From contig CAJTRE010000005.1 in NCBI GenBank assembly GCA_910578495.1, forward strand, positions 1-64,000: a stretch of DNA of 64,000 nt, read 5' to 3'. The notes beneath the pieces are model-generated. The model did no database searches. It was not told where the DNA came from and worked only from the letters and a program-made list of their open reading frames with translations. The position numbers and the translations under genes are program-made. The stretch is from an uncultured Dorea sp. GTDB taxonomy: Bacteria; Bacillota; Clostridia; Lachnospirales; Lachnospiraceae. Shown here one piece after another: positions 39,206-47,546 of this stretch (positions within the stretch are counted from its first letter, which is position 1; the number at the start of each line of letters is the position of its first letter).

Positions 39206-41581
39206 ATGAAGAAGAGAGGAAAGATAAAGTCAGGGGCGCTCTTAAGTATATTGGCAGGGGTTATACTTTTGTACATTCCCATTCAGGCATTGGCAGGAAC
39301 GACGGTAAATTTTCAAGGTTATGCGCAGTATGGAGGGATAAAATGTGGAAAATTTACAGTAGACGGAAAAATAGCCTTTTGCATGGAGCATAAGAACGTG
39401 ACACCAATTACGGGAACACCCATCAATCAGTCAATTTACAAAAATGCGAAAGTAAAAAAGGTTCTGTATTATGGATGGAAAGGACAAGAACAGTGGAGTG
39501 GATTTAAAAATGCCGCTCATGGCGTTGTCTGTACGTCCCTGGCTCTTAGTTATTACTATTCTGGAATAGACACCATTGGCTTTAAAATTGGGAGCGATAC
39601 GGATACTAAAATTGGACTTTCTAAATTTTTAAAATATCTGGATGGAAAAAGTGTGCCGAATACGACCATGAGTTTTAGCAAATCATCGGTGGAAAGTTAT
39701 GTGAAAGGGAAATTGCAGCGAACGCCTAATATTAAATTTACGGCAGACAGCAAGAATTATGTGACTGTAAAATTACCGAGCGGCGTGAAACTGGAAAAAG
39801 TAAGCGGAAAGACAACCGGAACAACCGGAAGCGTAAAGATTTACGGGGGAACCACTTTCTATCTGACCGCTCCACTTACATTGAAAAGTACATTCAAAAC
39901 AGGAAATCTAAAAGGTTCTATAAAAGAATTTCAATCTATTATTTTCAACAGTTCTATAAAAGGTGTCCAAAAATTAACACAAACCGCTATTACAGATTCG
40001 ACGAAAACCGCTGCATTTACAGTGAAATGGGGAGTTTCGCCGGAAGATTTAATAATAATAAAGGAATTACAGACATTAGATGGTAAAAAGATTCGTGCAG
40101 GAGCAGGAGTAAAATTTAAAGCCGTAAATAACAGCACTAAGAAGGTGGTAACATTTCAGACAGATAAAAATGGAATTGCTCAGACGAAAAACAAGGCGTT
40201 AAGCGCAGGGAGCTGGACTATTACGGAGACACTGCCGCCTACAGGCTATAAGGCTGCGGCAAGTTTCACTGTAGATATGGTGGGGAAAGTGGTTGAAAAA
40301 ACGATTGTAAATAAAGCATTTCCAAGAATTAAAGTTTATAAAAAGGATAAAAATAATGGAACGTTGTTATCAGGGGCAGTGTTCAAGGCCAGACTGAAAA
40401 CGACAAAAGAAGACGTTACATGGAAGCCGGAGAGCGGTTCTTCCTTTGTAGAATTTGAAACCGGAAACGATGGTTCAGTTACACTTCCATACGCAACTAC
40501 GAAGACCTCCGGAGTAAATGTGTTAAAAGCCGGAACATACGAATTGGTGGAGGTATCACCGCCGCTAGGATATGCGGCAAGGACCATAGACTTTGAAATT
40601 CCTGATGGCTGGAACGGCGAGACGCCCATAGAAGTGACTTCTAGAAATGATGTGACTAAAGTGAAAATATCGAAACGAGAAATTACCGGAGAAAATGAAC
40701 TTCCAGGCGCACAGTTAAAAGTGACGGATAAAGACGGCAAAGAGGTGGAGACATGGGTATCCACAAAAGAACCTCATATCATTGAGGGATTGATTGAAGG
40801 AAAACGATATACGTTATCCGAGGTATCAGTGCCACCGGGATATTTGAAAGCGGCGGATATAGAGTTTACAGTGGGAGCGGGAACAGATTTGAAAGCACAG
40901 GAAGTTATTATGTATGACGAGAAAAACACTGTGGAGATAGAAAAGTCTGCATCGGATACGGGTGAACCGTTGGCGGGGTGCGAGCTTCAGATTATAGCTG
41001 CAGACGAAGATCATCCTCTTTACAAGCAGGGAGAGGTGGTGGAAACATTTGTTACGACGGAGGAGAATTGGCGAAAAGAAGCATTCCCGGCAGGGAAATA
41101 TATTTTACACGAAGTATCCTGTCCAGAGGAATATGAACTGGCTCAAGATGTGGAATTTGAAGTGACTGCAGATACAGCACAGATTCAGACGGTTGTTATG
41201 GTAGATGAATTAAAGATTATTCCGCGGATAGTGCCAGAGACACCAGAGATCCCAGAAATTCCAGAAACGCCGGAAGTTCCGGAAACACCGGAGACGCCGG
41301 AAGTCCCGGAGACGCCGGAAATACCGGAAGTCCCAGAGACACCGGAAATACCGGATATGCCGGAGATACCGGAACTGCCACAGATGCCGAAAATACCGGA
41401 TGAGCCGGGGGTTCCCCAAGAAACCGAAATACCAGATGTGCCGAAACCCCCGAAGAAAACACCTCCGGATCGTGTTAAAACGGGAGATACCTCCAGAATA
41501 GGAATCCTTGGGATTTTGATGACGGGTTCTCTAATCGGAATTTTATACATTGTATTGCAGATGAAAAGGAAAACGAGATAG
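39206..41581 (+). CDS. Cell-wall-anchored Cna-B repeat protein with thioester-like domain
   Basis: A 791-residue surface protein. From N to C: signal peptide (about 1-30, ending Ala-Leu-Ala), an adhesin region with Cys-Gly-Lys-Phe ... Phe-Cys-Met-Glu-His and Val-Val-Cys-Thr-Ser-Leu-Ala-Leu that looks like a thioester domain (the usual Gln is not seen), then several Cna-B/SpaA beta domains (about 280-665; typical Glu-Thr-Leu-Pro-Pro-Thr-Gly-Tyr, Glu-Val-Ser-Pro-Pro-Leu-Gly-Tyr), a Pro-Glu-rich stalk with many Pro-Glu-[Thr/Ile/Val] triplets (about 673-755), and a sorting signal Val-Lys-Thr-Gly-Asp plus helix and basic tail. It starts at ATG 39206 after AAAGGAG. It sits in the Tad operon and probably presents an adhesive surface. 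Confidence 0.85.
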   Translation: MKKRGKIKSGALLSILAGVILLYIPIQALAGTTVNFQGYAQYGGIKCGKFTVDGKIAFCMEHKNVTPITGTPINQSIYKNAKVKKVLYYGWKGQEQWSGFKNAAHGVVCTSLALSYYYSGIDTIGFKIGSDTDTKIGLSKFLKYLDGKSVPNTTMSFSKSSVESYVKGKLQRTPNIKFTADSKNYVTVKLPSGVKLEKVSGKTTGTTGSVKIYGGTTFYLTAPLTLKSTFKTGNLKGSIKEFQSIIFNSSIKGVQKLTQTAITDSTKTAAFTVKWGVSPEDLIIIKELQTLDGKKIRAGAGVKFKAVNNSTKKVVTFQTDKNGIAQTKNKALSAGSWTITETLPPTGYKAAASFTVDMVGKVVEKTIVNKAFPRIKVYKKDKNNGTLLSGAVFKARLKTTKEDVTWKPESGSSFVEFETGNDGSVTLPYATTKTSGVNVLKAGTYELVEVSPPLGYAARTIDFEIPDGWNGETPIEVTSRNDVTKVKISKREITGENELPGAQLKVTDKDGKEVETWVSTKEPHIIEGLIEGKRYTLSEVSVPPGYLKAADIEFTVGAGTDLKAQEVIMYDEKNTVEIEKSASDTGEPLAGCELQIIAADEDHPLYKQGEVVETFVTTEENWRKEAFPAGKYILHEVSCPEEYELAQDVEFEVTADTAQIQTVVMVDELKIIPRIVPETPEIPEIPETPEVPETPETPEVPETPEIPEVPETPEIPDMPEIPELPQMPKIPDEPGVPQETEIPDVPKPPKKTPPDRVKTGDTSRIGILGILMTGSLIGILYIVLQMKRKTR

Positions 41582-41726
41582 AAAGCCAAAAGTTATGAGC
41601 GAGCTCATGTGGTTTTAGACCTTTTTGCTCTGGTATCATAAAAAATTTATAAAGAGTAATCACAGCTTCTCTATCTTGTGTTATAATACCAGAAAGTGAA
41701 GAATATGGAAAAGAGAGTAATCCTTT

Positions 41727-42341
41727 ATGAAGAAAACAAAAGGGAAGGCTTATTGCACGATTATATTGGCTGCTATGAATGTTATCCTCTTTTTTTATCT
41801 GACATTTCAGGGGATGACAGAAGACGGAGAGTTTATGCTGGAGCATGGCGCAATGTATGTGCCGTATATGTTGGAGCGTGAAGAATATTACCGTTTGTTT
41901 ACCAGTATGTTTATGCATTTTGGGTTTGAACATCTTATCAATAATATGGTTATGCTGCTCGTAATCGGGTGGACTCTGGAATTGGAACTGGGAAGAATAA
42001 GATTTTTGCTTATCTACTTTCTCAGCGGATTTTGTGGGAATATCTGTTCGGCATTCTGGGATATCAGCACACAGGATTTTGTCGTATCGGCGGGAGCTTC
42101 CGGAGCTATCTTTGGAATTGTGGGAGCAATGCTCTATGTAGCGCTTCGAAACCGCGGGCGTATCGGCGATATTTCCGGAAGAGGACTCGTGTTTATGACG
42201 GTTTTTAGTTTGTATTTTGGACTCACCAGCGCAGGAGTGGATAATTTTGCCCACATTGGAGGACTTGTGTCGGGCTTTGTGATGGCAGTTCTACTGTATT
42301 GGAAGCGTAAGAGTAAATACCGTAGAAGTTCCGGGTGTTGA
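41727..42341 (+). CDS. Rhomboid-family intramembrane serine protease
   Basis: A 204-residue protein with six transmembrane helices. The catalytic Ser is in Gly-Ala-Ser-Gly-Ala-Ile-Phe-Gly, and the His is in Phe-Ala-His-Ile-Gly-Gly. Met-Phe-Met-His-Phe-Gly-Phe and His-Leu-Ile-Asn-Asn-Met near 70 is also typical. It cuts membrane proteins within the bilayer; the substrate is unknown. A TATAAT box at 41682-41687 precedes it. Its last 51 bases overlap the minus-strand kinase gene. Confidence 0.9.
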   Translation: MKKTKGKAYCTIILAAMNVILFFYLTFQGMTEDGEFMLEHGAMYVPYMLEREEYYRLFTSMFMHFGFEHLINNMVMLLVIGWTLELELGRIRFLLIYFLSGFCGNICSAFWDISTQDFVVSAGASGAIFGIVGAMLYVALRNRGRIGDISGRGLVFMTVFSLYFGLTSAGVDNFAHIGGLVSGFVMAVLLYWKRKSKYRRSSGC

Positions 42342-43028
42342 CGCAGCGTTTAGGGTGCCGTCATGTGCTCTGGCAATGCGGTTTGCGATAGCGAGACCAA
42401 GTCCGGTTCCTTGTTTTTTATAAGTAATAAATGGTTCGAAGATGTGAGGAAGTTTTTCAGGAGAAATACCACAGCCATTATCGGTGATGGTAACAAGGAG
42501 CATATTGGCTTCTGTGTAAACTTCTAAGCTGACAGTTGACAAGGGGGATTTACAGTCTACTGCATCTTTGGCATTCGTAAGAAGATTCAAAAGTAATTGG
42601 CGCAGTTTTACAACGTCTGCCATTAATGGCGGGAGCTGTGGCTGAATACGGGAAGTAAATTGTAGTTTGGTGTCGACAATGGAAGAGGCAAAGGACAATG
42701 CCAGTGTTTTGAAGAAGGTATTGGCATCTATGGGGGAAAGTGTTAGTTTCTCGCCGTTATTGTATGAGGACAGTTCCTCTAAAAGTAGTTTCATATATTC
42801 AATATCCCCGCGAAGACTCGACCAGTGTTTGTACTCCAAAACTTCCGGGTGCTGGGATTCTATGAATTGGAGTGTACTGTATACAAGAGTTAGTGGGTTG
42901 CGAATTTCGTGGCTGATGGCGCTTAAACTCATTTGATGAGTTTCTAAAAGTCTTGTGAGAAGCTCTTTCTTCTCAGGACTTTCTGCCATGATTTGTTGTA
43001 ATTTGTCGTAATCTGCTGTTGAAAACAT
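42291..43028 (-). CDS. Cytosolic histidine kinase
   Basis: A 245-residue kinase without any membrane segment. The phospho-acceptor site is in Ile-Ser-His-Glu-Ile-Arg-Asn-Pro, the N box in Leu-Leu-Thr-Asn-Ala-Lys-Asp-Ala, and the G boxes in Asp-Asn-Gly-Cys-Gly-Ile, Gly-Thr-Gly-Leu-Gly-Leu-Ala-Ile. The short N-terminus has no recognised sensor domain. No response regulator is adjacent. It resembles SpoIIJ/KinA-type orphan kinases in the absence of a neighbour, but that assignment is not supported beyond this. Confidence 0.88.
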   Translation of the reverse strand: MFSTADYDKLQQIMAESPEKKELLTRLLETHQMSLSAISHEIRNPLTLVYSTLQFIESQHPEVLEYKHWSSLRGDIEYMKLLLEELSSYNNGEKLTLSPIDANTFFKTLALSFASSIVDTKLQFTSRIQPQLPPLMADVVKLRQLLLNLLTNAKDAVDCKSPLSTVSLEVYTEANMLLVTITDNGCGISPEKLPHIFEPFITYKKQGTGLGLAIANRIARAHDGTLNAASTPGTSTVFTLTLPIQ

Positions 43029-43113
43029 AGTAAATACCGCCTTTCTCAGTTTACCAGTTTAACATCGGCGGTTAAAATAATCAATTATAATTTTTAAAGA
43101 GAGGGAACAAGAT

Positions 43114-43521
43114 ATGAAAGATGAAAAATGTATTTTTTGTAAGCTTGCTAATGGAGACATTCCTACTGCAACACTGTATGAGGATGATGATTTCAGAGTG
43201 ATTCTGGATGCAGGTCCGGCATCGAAAGGACATGCGTTGATTCTTCCGAAAGAGCATTATGCCAATTTGTATGAGTTGGACGATGAGCTGGCAGCCAAGG
43301 TTCTCGTGCTGGCGAAGAAAATGATTACAAAGCTTACGGATATTCTGGGCTGTGATGGATATAATATCGTTCAAAATAATGGAGAAGCGGCAGGACAGAC
43401 GGTATTTCATTTTCATTTACACATGATTCCGAGATATAAAGATGATCATGTAGGACTTGGATGGCCGATGGGGGAATTGACAGAGGAAGATAAAGAAGAT
43501 ATTCTCTCAAAGATCAAGTAA
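43114..43521 (+). CDS. HIT-family protein
   Basis: A 135-residue nucleotide-binding protein with the histidine triad His-Phe-His-Leu-His-Met-Ile at about 100, and Phe-Cys-Lys-Leu ... Pro-Thr, Leu-Asp-Ala-Gly-Pro at the start. HIT proteins hydrolyse nucleoside phosphoramidates and related compounds. Cys5 and Cys8 suggest a zinc-binding variant. Confidence 0.92.
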   Translation: MKDEKCIFCKLANGDIPTATLYEDDDFRVILDAGPASKGHALILPKEHYANLYELDDELAAKVLVLAKKMITKLTDILGCDGYNIVQNNGEAAGQTVFHFHLHMIPRYKDDHVGLGWPMGELTEEDKEDILSKIK

Positions 43522-43557
43522 ATTTCTAAAACTGTACAGAAAGAGAAGGATAGATAA

Positions 43558-44103
43558 GTGGTGGTAAAGTCGATCGGCAGGGCTGCATTTGATGCAGTTT
43601 ATGAAAGTAATGCTGATGTCGTATATCGTACAGCACTGTATTACTCCGGAAATCATCATGCAGCAGAGGAAATTACACAGACGGTATTTTTAAAATTATA
43701 CATAAACATGGAACATGTAAATATGAAAGTGGTTCGTTCATGGCTGATTACGACTGCAAAGTATGCTGCGCTGAATTATAACAGAGACAGTTTGCGTGAA
43801 ATTCCAACAGAGGAGACCGTAGTTAAGAAAGAATATGTGGAAAGCTTGGAAGACGGCTATATCAAAAAATTACGGGAGAAAGAATATCAGGAATTGGCAG
43901 GAAACATATTTGCAGAATTATATCGTGTGAATGAACGTTGGTACGACGCTGTTACGATTACTTATTTTCTGGAAAAGCCACAGAAAGAGGTGGCAGAGAT
44001 TATGGGAATATCGTTGGAGGTTCTGCATGGTATACTGTATCGAGCAAAACAGTGGATCAGAAAAAATTATGCAGAAGAGTTTGCTTATTTGAATGACGCG
44101 TAA
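43558..44103 (+). CDS. ECF-like sigma factor
   Basis: A 181-residue sigma-70-family protein. Region 2 is visible at about 10-75 (Asp-Val-Val-Tyr-Arg-Thr-Ala, Ala-Glu-Glu-Ile-Thr-Gln-Thr-Val-Phe-Leu-Lys) and region 4 at about 125-170 (Glu-Val-Ala-Glu-Ile-Met-Gly-Ile-Ser-Leu-Glu-Val-Leu). Starts at GTG 43558 or 43561. A DUF4367 membrane protein gene lies past murG and could be a partner anti-sigma factor, but the distance makes this uncertain. Confidence 0.82.
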   Translation: MVVKSIGRAAFDAVYESNADVVYRTALYYSGNHHAAEEITQTVFLKLYINMEHVNMKVVRSWLITTAKYAALNYNRDSLREIPTEETVVKKEYVESLEDGYIKKLREKEYQELAGNIFAELYRVNERWYDAVTITYFLEKPQKEVAEIMGISLEVLHGILYRAKQWIRKNYAEEFAYLNDA

Positions 44104-44135
44104 AAATAGGTGCCAGATGGGCACCTATTTTGTGT
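44103..44135. terminator. Bidirectional terminator
   Basis: AAAATAGGTGCC (44103-44114) pairs perfectly with GGCACCTATTTT (44120-44131). It lies between the sigma gene and the converging murG gene and can end both. Confidence 0.9.
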
Positions 44136-44160
44136 AAATATATTGCGGCAGTAAATGAAA

Positions 44161-45225
44161 CTATTTGCTTACAGACTCAATTAGATCGATAATCGTGTCG
44201 ATAGAATTCTGCTGTGAAGACTGTTTCATCGTTTGAATGTACGATTCTCTGTTCTCGTAGAGATGGTTTATGGAAGAAAGCAGGACTTCGCTGTTTAGCT
44301 CTTCTTCTTCCAGTACGATACTAAAGCCTTGTCTCTCAAAAGAACGGGCATTCAAAATCTGATCGCCGCGGCTTGCGTTTGCAGACAATGGAATTAAAAG
44401 GTTCGGCTTATGAAGGGCAAGCAGCTCGCAGATTGCATTTGCTCCGGCTCTTGAAATGACAATGTCTGTAATGGCGAATAAGTCTTTCAGTTCATCTTTG
44501 ATATATTCAAACTGTGCGTAGCCTTTCAGGTCTTTTAAAGATTCATCAAGTTTACCGCGTCCACAGAGATGGATAACCTGATAGGATTTTAATAATTCCG
44601 GAAGAATGGCTCGAACGGCGTCATTCACAACGACAGAGCCAAGGCTTCCGCCCACGATCATGATGACTGGTTTATCTTCTGCAAATCCAAGAAATTCCCG
44701 AGCCTTATATTTGTCTCCGGCTAATAATTCCTGACGGATTGGTGAACCAGTAAGAATAGCTTTGCCCTCCGGAAGATGCTCTAATGTCTCCGGGAAATTG
44801 CAACACACCTTGGTAGCGGCGGATAGAGACAGTTTGTTGGCGAGTCCGGGCGTCATATCGGATTCATGGATAATGGTCGGCACGCGGCGGCTTTTTCCGG
44901 CGAGGACGACAGGGACCGATACAAATCCTCCTTTGGAGAAGATGACGTCCGGTTTTAGGATTTTGACTAATTTTTTGGCATCGCTGAGTCCTTTGACCAC
45001 TCGGAATGGATCGGTAAAGTTCTGTAGGCTGAAATATCGCCGCAGTTTTCCAGTAGCGATTCCATGATAAGGAATTCCGAACTGTTCGATCAGTTCTTTT
45101 TCGATTCCATTGTAAGAACCGATATAGTGAATATCATATTGTAATTCTTTTAAACGTGGAAGGAGAGCAATGTTAGGAGTAACATGACCAGCAGTGCCGC
45201 CTCCGGTTAAAATGATTCGTTTCAT
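44161..45225 (-). CDS. murG: MurG, UDP-GlcNAc:lipid I N-acetylglucosaminyltransferase
   Basis: Makes lipid II from lipid I at the cytoplasmic face of the membrane in peptidoglycan synthesis. The N-terminal motif Gly-Gly-Gly-Thr-Ala-Gly-His-Val and the UDP-GlcNAc site Gly-Gly-Ser-Leu-Gly-Ser plus Ser-Arg-Ala-Gly-Ala-Asn-Ala are visible. Length 354 residues is normal. ATG 45225 follows GGGAGG; the longer open frame upstream is not needed. Confidence 0.95.
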   Translation of the reverse strand: MKRIILTGGGTAGHVTPNIALLPRLKELQYDIHYIGSYNGIEKELIEQFGIPYHGIATGKLRRYFSLQNFTDPFRVVKGLSDAKKLVKILKPDVIFSKGGFVSVPVVLAGKSRRVPTIIHESDMTPGLANKLSLSAATKVCCNFPETLEHLPEGKAILTGSPIRQELLAGDKYKAREFLGFAEDKPVIMIVGGSLGSVVVNDAVRAILPELLKSYQVIHLCGRGKLDESLKDLKGYAQFEYIKDELKDLFAITDIVISRAGANAICELLALHKPNLLIPLSANASRGDQILNARSFERQGFSIVLEEEELNSEVLLSSINHLYENRESYIQTMKQSSQQNSIDTIIDLIESVSK

Positions 45226-45362
45226 AGTGACCTCCCGAATATTTGCATTTACCATATGTATATGTGATGATAACGGTATTATAGTTATATTATACGTTAC
45301 TGATGGGTTTGGTCAAGAGAAAGAGTAAGTAGTTTATTTATTTTTAGCGAGGTAGAGCAGAC

Positions 45363-46193
45363 ATGAAGGACAGAAGAAATCTTCTGGAGCAACAGATAAG
45401 AACCAAGATGTGGGAAGAGGCAGACAAAATTGAGGAGATTGTGGAAGCTTCTGGTCAGGAAGGGATGTCTGATGAAAAGAAGCGTTCGATAAAGGAAAAT
45501 CTGGAAAAAGAGATTGAAGATTTTGAAGTACAGAAACTTCTGAAGCAATTGCCGGAGCGGTATCAAAGAGCAATTGTGGCAGGGCTTGCTACGGAGGAAA
45601 AGAAGGTTTATAGACAAAGAAAACGGCAGGTTTATTTTATTGCCTGTGCGGTTCTTGTTCTTGTGTTGGCAGTCGGAATTACCAGTATGGGAGGACCGAA
45701 ACAAGTGATAGAGATTATGAAGCGGTCGGTCGGAGAACGGGAAGTGGTGCAGGTAGATTCCGGCAAGGATAATCTTACGCTTAGTACAGAGGATGAGGAA
45801 GCGGCTTATCAGAAAGTGGAGGATGAGTTTGGAATAAACCCGGTCAGACCTGCTTTGTTTCCAAAAGGGGTTACGTTTGTATCAGCAGATATTCAGAAGG
45901 AGGTGCAGGCGGCAGAATTTATATATGAATACCGGGGAGAACGTATTGTATATATTATCAATATGTCATTTGGTAAGGATTCATGGGGAGTGGATGTGGA
46001 AGACAAGGTGACAGACCAATATTATAAAAATAAAGATGATGTAAAAATTGAAATTAAGGAATATCAGCCTCATGGTCTGGACGAAAAAAGGTATTCTATA
46101 GGCTTTAGTTATCAAAAAGGGGAATACTTTTTAATGGGGACAATGTCCAAAGAAGATATGGAATTAATCATAAAAAATTTATATTTTTATTAA
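45363..46193 (+). CDS. Membrane protein with DUF4367-like domain
   Basis: A 276-residue protein with a charged N-terminal cytosolic part, a transmembrane helix at about 92-112 and an external C-terminal domain containing Pro-Lys-Gly-Val-Thr-Phe, Tyr-Glu-Tyr-Arg-Gly-Glu-Arg-Ile-Val-Tyr-Ile and Tyr-Phe-Leu-Met-Gly-Thr, which I associate with DUF4367. Such proteins are often anti-sigma-like regulators in Clostridia; the ECF-like sigma gene two genes upstream is a possible partner. Confidence 0.7.
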   Translation: MKDRRNLLEQQIRTKMWEEADKIEEIVEASGQEGMSDEKKRSIKENLEKEIEDFEVQKLLKQLPERYQRAIVAGLATEEKKVYRQRKRQVYFIACAVLVLVLAVGITSMGGPKQVIEIMKRSVGEREVVQVDSGKDNLTLSTEDEEAAYQKVEDEFGINPVRPALFPKGVTFVSADIQKEVQAAEFIYEYRGERIVYIINMSFGKDSWGVDVEDKVTDQYYKNKDDVKIEIKEYQPHGLDEKRYSIGFSYQKGEYFLMGTMSKEDMELIIKNLYFY

Positions 46194-46260
46194 AACAGCG
46201 TTAGTTTTTGGAAAGTTATGTGTCTTATATTATAGAAGGACTTAGTTAAGGAGGAAACAT

Positions 46261-46734
46261 ATGAGAAAACGTATGGCAAGTATTGGATGTACCTTTTTGT
46301 TATTGGCATGTCTTGTGGGAGTAGTCTCCGTAAGGACAGAAGCGGAGGAACTGCCGGTGATCGATCATTCTTATCTGACACATGAGACAGAATCTGTCGG
46401 AGAGGTGTTAAGAAATACTCGGGGAGAGGATTTGATGACTGGGTATTCAAAGGTACGAAGCTTAGGAAACGGTATGCTGTATGCGGGAGGAAGCACGATC
46501 GCAGCACATATTGTAGAGAAGGTAGGAGTAGCGGTTATGGTAGAAAGAGCTCTGGAAGGGGATACTGTGTGGGAGTTTTACGATGGCTGGCAAAGCTTTC
46601 ATGAGAATACGGACCGGATAGCGTCAAATAAAAAAATGTCTGTGGAAAGCGGATATTACTATCGAGTAAGATGTATTCATTCGGCCAATAATGATGTAAG
46701 CAGCAGTTTTACGAATGGTGTATACGTTGAATAA
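46261..46734 (+). CDS. Secreted unknown protein (DUF6147-like)
   Basis: A 157-residue protein with a signal peptide (Met-Arg-Lys-Arg ... Val-Arg-Thr-Glu-Ala), starting after AAGGAGG. The mature part has Gly-Asn-Gly-Met-Leu-Tyr-Ala-Gly-Gly-Ser-Thr and Trp-Glu-Phe-Tyr-Asp-Gly, a pattern that I associate with DUF6147 of Lachnospiraceae. No enzyme motif is visible. The role is unknown. Confidence 0.6.
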   Translation: MRKRMASIGCTFLLLACLVGVVSVRTEAEELPVIDHSYLTHETESVGEVLRNTRGEDLMTGYSKVRSLGNGMLYAGGSTIAAHIVEKVGVAVMVERALEGDTVWEFYDGWQSFHENTDRIASNKKMSVESGYYYRVRCIHSANNDVSSSFTNGVYVE

Positions 46735-46740
46735 TTAAAA

Positions 46741-46916
46741 TGTAACTATTCAGCCATAACAACTCGAGTTTCGACTGTTACACAGTCTTTTACACTGCTT
46801 ACGCAGTAAAACTCTCGTTTATGGCTAAACGCCATATGCTGATTATATCATACAGTCTTCTGCAAGCAAGCTTGCACATCCTGTCTGCTATATCAGCGCA
46901 TGGCTGAATAGTTACA
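46741..46916. repeat. MITE-like element with 17-bp terminal inverted repeats
   Basis: The ends TGTAACTATTCAGCCAT (46741-46757) and its exact complement (46900-46916) enclose 142 bases. The interior has further small palindromes, such as ACTGC-TTAC-GCAGT and a GCAAGC/GCTTGC pair, so the whole can fold into a branched RNA. No reading frame is present. Confidence 0.7.
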
Positions 46917-46942
46917 TTAAAATGTATCTGTAGACGAAATAA

Positions 46943-47095
46943 CGGACATTTTAAGAATCCTTGTGACAGGCGCCGTTCACAGCGCAAGAAAAACTCTTAA
47001 ATATATTTTCAAGACCTTACATTGTGAAACCAGGAAGGTTCCCTATAGGGAAAAGTCGTTGTGCGGCGCCTGTCACAAGGATTCTGAAATGTCCG
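46943..47095. repeat. Second MITE-like element with about 32-bp terminal inverted repeats
   Basis: The left arm 46943-46975 (starting CGGACATTTTAAGAATCC) and the right arm 47064-47095 (ending GGATTCTGAAATGTCCG) are complementary except for a one-base gap and one mismatch. About 88 bases with a small internal hairpin lie between. It follows the first repeat by 26 bases. Confidence 0.7.
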
Positions 47096-47108
47096 ATATA
47101 AGTTTGAT

Positions 47109-47354
47109 TTATACTCTGCCTGTTGCTTCTTTCAGCGCATAAGCAAGCTGATCCGGACAGGATGTAGACTTGTTGCCACAGGTAATTCCCTGGAGACGGG
47201 AGATGGCGTCTTCTACGTTCATGCCCTGTACAAGTTGTCCGATTCCTTTTAAGTTACCGTTGCAGCCACCAAGAAATTCTACATTCTGAATCACATCATT
47301 TTCCACATCTACACGAATAAGTTTTGAGCAGACACCGACTGGTCTATAGTCCAT
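47109..47354 (-). CDS. TSCPD-domain protein
   Basis: An 81-residue protein with Cys-Ser-Lys-Leu, Gly-Gly-Cys-Asn-Gly-Asn, Cys-Gly-Asn-Lys-Ser-Thr-Ser-Cys-Pro-Asp-Gln, the signature of the TSCPD (TIGR03905-like) family. The conserved Cys suggest metal binding. Its function is not established. It converges with nothing and follows the two repeat elements. Confidence 0.9.
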   Translation of the reverse strand: MDYRPVGVCSKLIRVDVENDVIQNVEFLGGCNGNLKGIGQLVQGMNVEDAISRLQGITCGNKSTSCPDQLAYALKEATGRV

Positions 47355-47462
47355 AATTTAAGTACCTCCGTTACAAATTATATAATTGAAATATCTACAA
47401 GAGAGTATAGCAGATTTAGAGAAAGAATGCCACAATTATCTGGATGAATCATTGATGGCACG

Positions 47463-47491
47463 TTGCTATCTATCTTTAAACATGGTATATT
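47463..47491 (+). promoter_or_regulatory. Promoter of the phosphoglucomutase gene
   Basis: TTGCTA at 47463-47468 and TATATT at 47486-47491 with a 17-base spacer, 55 bases before ATG 47547. Confidence 0.6.
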
Positions 47492-47546
47492 ATTGTTAGT
47501 TTTATAAGTTACATAAAAAGAAATGAAATAGCAGGGAGTGATCGAT

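Noticed and set aside
41185..41589. Open frame with Gly-Ile-Ser-Gly repeats on the minus strand
   Set aside because: It is only the mirror of the Pro-Glu repeat stalk of the Cna-B protein.
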